Source: Heterodera schachtii (Eukaryota > Nematoda > Chromadorea > Rhabditida > Heteroderidae). Taken from it: a stretch of 64,000 nt of DNA. The position numbers and the translations under genes were made by a program. Of the stretch, positions 59,422 to 64,000 are shown in pieces. How positions within the stretch are numbered: the stretch's first letter is position 1; each line of letters opens with the position of its first letter. The notes below the pieces were generated by a model. The model had not been told where the DNA came from. It saw nothing but the letters and a program-made list of their open reading frames with translations, and searched no databases. The stretch is from contig SIJG01000036.1 of NCBI GenBank assembly GCA_023374025.1, positions 944,777 through 1,008,776 on the forward strand, given 5' to 3'.

Positions 59422-59741
59422 CTTTTGGGATTTTTGGGAAATTAGTTTAGGGAAGGGGGAGTAAGGCAGACCTCACAAGTTTTTTGTAACTTGTGACGAA
59501 TGCAATTTGTGCTTTCTTTTTGTTTTGTTTTGCGCGCATCAGGCCCTTGAGTTTTCTGTAACTCAAGCGCCTCCCATTTCGCCCCTACCGTCCCTTGGAT
59601 TTTTTGTAATCCATTGTGCCGCGTATGCAGAAAAAGAAGCCCTCAGCAGTTTTGTTGGTTCGAGCACATCATTGCTCAAGTAGCGCCACAGGACAAGCGC
59701 CATTGGAGATGCGCACATTGAAGCAACTGTGGACACACATT

Positions 59742-60127
59742 GAAGAAGCGCAAGCACAGGCGCACGCATTGAAAAAGCGCAAGCACAGGCGCACGCATTG
59801 AAGAAGCGCAAGAACAGGCGCACACATTGAAGAAGCGCAAGCACAGGCGCACACATTGAAGAAGCGCAAGCACAGGCGCACACATTGAAGAAGCGCAAGC
59901 ACAGGCGCACACATTGAAGAAGCGCAAGCACAGGCGCAAATTGAAGAGGCGCAAGCACAAGCGCAAGTTTGAGGCGACATTGAAGAAGCGCAAAGCACAG
60001 GCGCACGCATTGAAGAAGCGCAAGCACAGGCGCACACATTGAAGAAGCGCAAGCACAGGCGCACACATTGAAGAAGCGCAAGCACAGGCGCACACATTGA
60101 AGAAGCGCAAGCACAGGCGCACACATT
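59742..60127. repeat. 29-bp minisatellite, about 13 units
   Basis: The unit starts GAAGAAGCGCAAGCACAGGC and continues GCACACATT, 29 bp, nearly perfect from 59,742 to 59,942 and from 59,982 to 60,127, with a degenerate stretch between. Since 29 is not a multiple of three, all three minus-strand frames cycle through the same 29 residues. They stay open, which creates long overlapping frames up to 287 residues that are unlikely to be real proteins. Degenerate units continue to about 60,430. Confidence 0.85.
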
Positions 60128-60508
60128 GGAGAAGCGCAAATTGGAAGCGCACATTGAGGAGCGCAACTAAGGTGCAAATTGAAGAGGTGCAACTGAGGAC
60201 TCACAAATTGGAGAGGCTCAACTGGAGACACGCAAAGACGCAATTGAGCAAGCACATTTGCGGAAGTGAAAATTGGGGAGGCGCAAATAAGAAGAGCCAC
60301 ACAAATTGAGGCGAAAATCGGATGAAGCGCAAATGAGAAGAGCTGCACGAAAATGAAGCGAAAATCGCATGAAGCGCAAATGGAAGAAGCGCAAAGTGAG
60401 GAAGCGAAATTGGGGAAGCGCAACAAATTGAGCGGGCCGCAACAGAGATGCCCGACAGAGAAAAAGAGGATGCAGACACCACAGAAGCGCTGGTCATTCC
60501 GCTGGGAA

Positions 60509-61022
60509 TGTCGCAGCTCAGCGAGCAGCGACTGTCCGATTGTCGGACAGTTTCAACGAAATGAGCAAAAGAGGGGAAGCGGGCACAAAAAGTGGCAAAA
60601 AGGGGGCAAAATGGAGTGATGAACATCGGCGACAACACCCTTTCGCGCAAATGTGGGCCGATGGACGCAAAAAGAGGAGCCCAATTCAGCTGACGACAAC
60701 GCATCGAGTGCATGTGAAGAACCGGCCGCAACAGCGATGCCCAACGAACAGAAGGAAGAAAAACCCCGAATGATCACCCCATTGCTTATTAATTAATTTG
60801 TTATTGTGTGTAGCTCCACCATTTTGGATCGTATTTAAAGCCCGTAAATTGTACATTTATTTGTCCTCTTCCGCCCAATAAACATCGGAAATCCATCCCA
60901 TTGGGGGAACATTTGGGCGGGGGCCCTCCCCCTTTCCCTCCCGCCTCTGTGCTGGCCCAACCCAAATCCCGAACCAACGGACGACGAACCGTCCCGTTGC
61001 GGCTTGTGGGCCAGCCGCAACA
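60509..61022 (+). repeat. Right LTR of the minisatellite LTR element
   Basis: 514 bp, TG...CA, followed by TTGA matching the left flank. See the left LTR for the mosaic pattern of divergence. Confidence 0.7.
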
Positions 61023-61027
61023 TTGAT

Positions 61028-61980
61028 TTGCTTAAATTTTAGTCAAAGGGTTCCTGTTTTTTCTTATCTTTTTTTGGTAATATAATTAATTGATTATTAA
61101 TTTTAAAAGGCTAATTTAAATTAAACGAATTGATCAATTTTAAATGAAATAATGTATAATATTATTTTTGGGTTTTTTAGACTAAGTCTACAAATTTTCT
61201 ACAGTTTTTAGAGCCGAAAATTAGAGCCCTAGTTATGAGCAGAGATATAATTAAAATATTTATAAATTTATAAAAATCGTATAGAGGTAAAAAAATGGAA
61301 AAATAAATTAATATAAAAAGATATCCGAACCAACGTCGATGTGAAGATCACGAGCCATGAGAAGATTATTTAAATAAATAAACAAAATTAAAAAAATAAA
61401 TAATTACATTACTAAATTTATATTTTAATAAAAACAGAAACAATTTCAAAACTATAACAAAATAAAAATGGAGAAATAAATAATAACTACAAAAAACATT
61501 AATAATTATTAAAAAAAAAGAAAAAAGTTACTAATGGAATTTTCAATTTTTTTAGCAAATTTAAAATCATATATAATTTAGAATCATTCCATGAGATTGG
61601 CTTTGAAATTTCAAATGTTGTTGTTCATTTTTCCATGTTTCGTTTTTGTACTTATTAACATCAAACATTTTGGCTATTTTCTTTATTTTTGTACTTTTAT
61701 TAAGGAATTTCACAAAAACTGTTGTTGCTGTTAGGGTGTCAAAAACAGAATTTTCCTAACAAATCCAAACTGATGGAATACATTTATAATCGTTTTTTGA
61801 TCCATCTTAGAGATTAGCTGAGCCGCTGCTGAAAATCATTTCAATGATTGATATTTAAAAACTTATAGAATTTCTGGAACTATTTGAAAAATGATAAATT
61901 GTTTGAATTAAATCTTTCTAATGAACCAAAAAAATTATTTTAAAACAGTACGGTTGTAATGTAGAATTATGAATGATAAA
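61028..61980. other. AT-rich sequence without recognisable genes
   Basis: A-rich filler, no coding or RNA signal. Confidence 0.6.
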
Positions 61981-62094
61981 ATAGACTATGGCTCGGCCGC
62001 TTCGCGGCCTCGCAGTATTCTCTTGGAATTTTCTTATGGCACAACATTCTTAGCAATTTCTTGTTTCTTCTTGTTCATTGTCATTTCTTAAACA

Positions 62095-62415
62095 CCCTCG
62101 GCATTCCAATTACTGGGACTTATCTCAGCAATTCTTCTGCATTCCAATCACCGGGATTCAACCTTCCGACATGCAAATCACTGGGACTTGACCTTAACAA
62201 TTCTACGGCATTTCTATGACCTGGACACAACCCCCCCCCCCCAGCATCCCAATCACTGGAACTTAATTCATTAGCATAACAATCATCTGAACTAATCGCA
62301 CCGATTATTCTGCATCCCAATCGCCAAGATTCAATCATCCAGCATTCCAATCACTGGGACTCAATTCTCCGGCTTTCGAATCACTGGGATCAACCTCAGC
62401 AAATTTCTTCAGCAT
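62095..62415. repeat. Degenerate short tandem repeat (AATCACTGGGACT)
   Basis: Roughly eight to nine degenerate copies of a 30-40 bp unit around GCATTCCAATCACTGGGACT, with spacers like CAGCAATTCTTCT. The minus-strand frame over it is incidental. Confidence 0.65.
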
Positions 62416-62526
62416 TTTTAGTTTTTATGTGCCTTGGGATGTTGAACCGTTGGGGAAGGCTCGGCCGCGCTGCCTCGTACGGGGCGCGCGACCCCAACCG
62501 CCCCCCCCCCCTCACCCATTACGGAC

Positions 62527-62641
62527 GAAACCCAACTCGTACTATTATGTGGTAAATATAGAAACAGAAAAAAGCGAGACAGCGTTAAGTCATCAGAGAA
62601 CAGAGAAAAAAAGATACTCTAAAATAGTACGAGTTGGGTTT
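62527..62641. repeat. Perfect 19-bp inverted repeat
   Basis: AAACCCAACTCGTACTATT (62,527-62,545) is exactly inverted at 62,623-62,641, with a 77-bp spacer. TTTCTGCGC (62,660) and GCGCAGAAA (62,736) form another inverted pair just to the right. Confidence 0.7.
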
Positions 62642-62984
62642 TTACCACCCATTACATCAATTTTCTGCGCCAAAGATACTCACTCGGCCGCTTCGCGGCC
62701 TCGTACGGGGGCCTTCGGCCCCCCTCACCAATTTGCGCAGAAAAAATATGCAAAAGCATAATTTATAGCCCTAATAATCATTAACACAAACGAAAAACAA
62801 ACTTTTGAAAAAATGGCAAAACAAACTTTTCATTTTTCAAATCATTTTTTAACGCAAAACAAATACAAAACGCCACGCCAATTCAAACCATGGCGGATAC
62901 ATACAGACCAGAGGAGAGAAAGGGATTTATGATTTTTTTCTCGTGTAAATTTGAAAATTTTTCTGACTGCTCAAAAGTTCAATC

Positions 62985-63068
62985 TTTAGGGGTGTATTTT
63001 CAACTCTCGCCTCTCGTCCCAAAAAACGAGAGGCGAGAGATGAGAGGCGAGAGTTGTCACACCCCTGA
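62985..63068. mobile_element. Miniature foldback element
   Basis: AGGGGTGT then CAACTCTCGCCTCTCG pairs with CGAGAGGCGAGAG...GAGAGTTGTCACACCCCT, giving an 80-bp hairpin with a duplicated GAGAGGCGAGAG arm. The end AGGGGTGTGACAA is hAT-like, but flanking octamers do not match. Confidence 0.5.
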
Positions 63069-63069
63069 T

Positions 63070-64000
63070 ACAGACGGTCTTCTTTATTATATAGCATATG
63101 ACACCAATTATTAAAAAAAGGAGATGATGGAGGGAAAGGCACAAAAGTGAGATTTAGGAGTATGACAGAAAGCATGAGTTTAAATAGAAATATTCCAAAT
63201 ATAAAAGTAAGTAACAAAATATTAATAAAAGGGTAAAGACTTTGCCAGGAATTGAGCATTGATGAAAAATACAGAAAATAATGCTAAAATCACATAAGAA
63301 AAACAATAATTTGCATAAATATAAAAAGCCCATGAAAAGGATTCTAATAAATATTCAAATGGACAAATAAATTAAAAATTGAAAAATTAAAAATGCCAAA
63401 ATAGCAAATAAAAGGCAAATTCAATTTTTTAAAATCAAAAAATAGAAATAACAATAGAAAAGAATTTTATTAAAAAGACAACCTACTAAAATGGGATAGA
63501 AAATTTTTTAATATCATTAAAATAAAAATGGACTTACTAAAAATAACAGCCCGAAAAATAATTATAAATTAAATTTTATTTCAACATCATAAAAAATAAA
63601 ATTTTTTACAATTTATAAGATAAAATGGCCAACACAAATACACGGACATATCACTCCAAATATACGAGAATTAAAAAAAAGCATTAATAAATTTTATGCA
63701 CAAAAAAAGCAACAAAAAATAGAGAATTTTGTTTAATAATTAATATTATATATCATATTCAAAGTCGTCATGACATACTCAAATATCAATTGTCTCAAAG
63801 GATGAGACCAAGAATTGAAAGAAAATAAGAAATTTAACTTCATTAAAATATTTGTTTAAAATAAATTAACACTAATTGAAAATAAATCAATATAAAAATA
63901 AAAAGAGAAATATTTATACAAAATCATAAAATTTAATCAACTCCATATTATCATGAAACGAACGTACTATTTGTTACATGAATTTAAATAAATTAATATT
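63070..64000. other. AT-rich sequence to the window edge
   Basis: A-rich filler with islets containing CATGAG or GATGAG. No gene seen. Confidence 0.6.

Larger units (their letters stand above)
58922..61022 (+). mobile_element. Non-autonomous LTR retroelement with minisatellite interior
   Basis: Two direct terminal copies begin TGTCGCAGC and end CCGCAACA (58,922-59,401 and 60,509-61,022). The last 252 bp of each (from TGATCACCCC) appear identical, while the first 230-260 bp differ by many substitutions and indels. A primer-binding site follows the left copy by two bases. TTGA flanks both sides (58,918-58,921 and 61,023-61,026). The LTRs contain CGTATTTAAAGC (TATA-like) and CCAATAAACA (polyadenylation-like). 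The 1.1-kb interior has no gag or pol, only a 29-bp repeat array and degenerate continuation, so it would need proteins from another element. An alternative is a 252-bp LTR starting at TGATCACC after a purine tract. Confidence 0.75.
61988..62735. repeat. Cluster of GC-rich hairpins
   Basis: GGCCGCTTCGCGGCC appears at about 61,994-62,008 and 62,686-62,700, and a degenerate copy lies near 62,461. The copy at 62,686 is followed by GGGGGCCTTCGGCCCCC (62,706-62,722). Together with the poly-C runs at about 62,229-62,242 and 62,502-62,511, these stem-loops stand out from the AT-rich background. They resemble the double hairpin at 38,187. Confidence 0.65.

Noticed and set aside
59563..60426. Open frame of 287 residues (minus strand) rich in Cys-Ala-Leu-Phe
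   Set aside because: It is produced by a 29-bp tandem repeat that stays open in all three frames; nothing suggests translation.
62120..62350. Trp/Gly-rich frame over the 62-kb satellite
   Set aside because: Composition follows the AATCACTGGGACT tandem repeat; no independent coding evidence.

Overview
The window is strongly AT-rich DNA of a eukaryote made almost wholly of mobile elements and repeats; I see no convincing single-copy host gene. A Helitron gene split by about 20 very short GT-AG introns, Ty3/gypsy LTR elements and abundant foldback MITEs in a very low-GC background would fit a nematode, for example a plant-parasitic tylenchid. That assignment is inference.

Layout. 1-9.3 kb: AT-rich filler with a Ty3/gypsy remnant (4.03-4.87 kb) and a foldback element (7.49-7.96 kb). 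9.3-14.2 kb: nested retrotransposons. A 3.65-kb gypsy element with 225-bp LTRs and a perfect 5-bp target duplication (AGGAC) sits inside the integrase of an older gypsy copy. 13.06-33.40 kb: a giant palindrome with arms of about 6.9 kb around a 5.7-kb spacer. The right arm alone carries an 844-bp inserted TIR element. The arms contain the older gypsy 3' end and LTR, a tRNA-like sequence, a decayed coding-like block and a foldback element. 36.3-39.5 kb: another foldback element and a hAT-type MITE. 40.0-46.7 kb: a near-complete Helitron Rep/helicase gene on the minus strand, flanked by a shared family of degenerate repeats. 50.3 and 54.3 kb: two more foldback elements. 58.9-61.0 kb: a non-autonomous LTR element whose interior is a 29-bp minisatellite. 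62-63 kb: GC-rich hairpins and short satellites.

Two signals look new to me. First, five foldback elements (one of them also present as a mirrored copy) share one exact end design: 10 terminal bases with a GGTGCTGAGT-like consensus, then 26-bp direct repeats that begin CG and usually end GGG. The middles of the repeats differ from element to element, and several elements share an internal palindromic module. Second, the Helitron gene carries 33 sense-strand copies of a short G-tract motif of form G-N-GGGG-N'-C, nearly always followed by G. N and N' are always complementary (T/A 22 copies, C/G 5, G/C 4, A/T 2). Copies fall in all three reading frames and in nearly every exon, which points to a constraint at DNA or RNA level.
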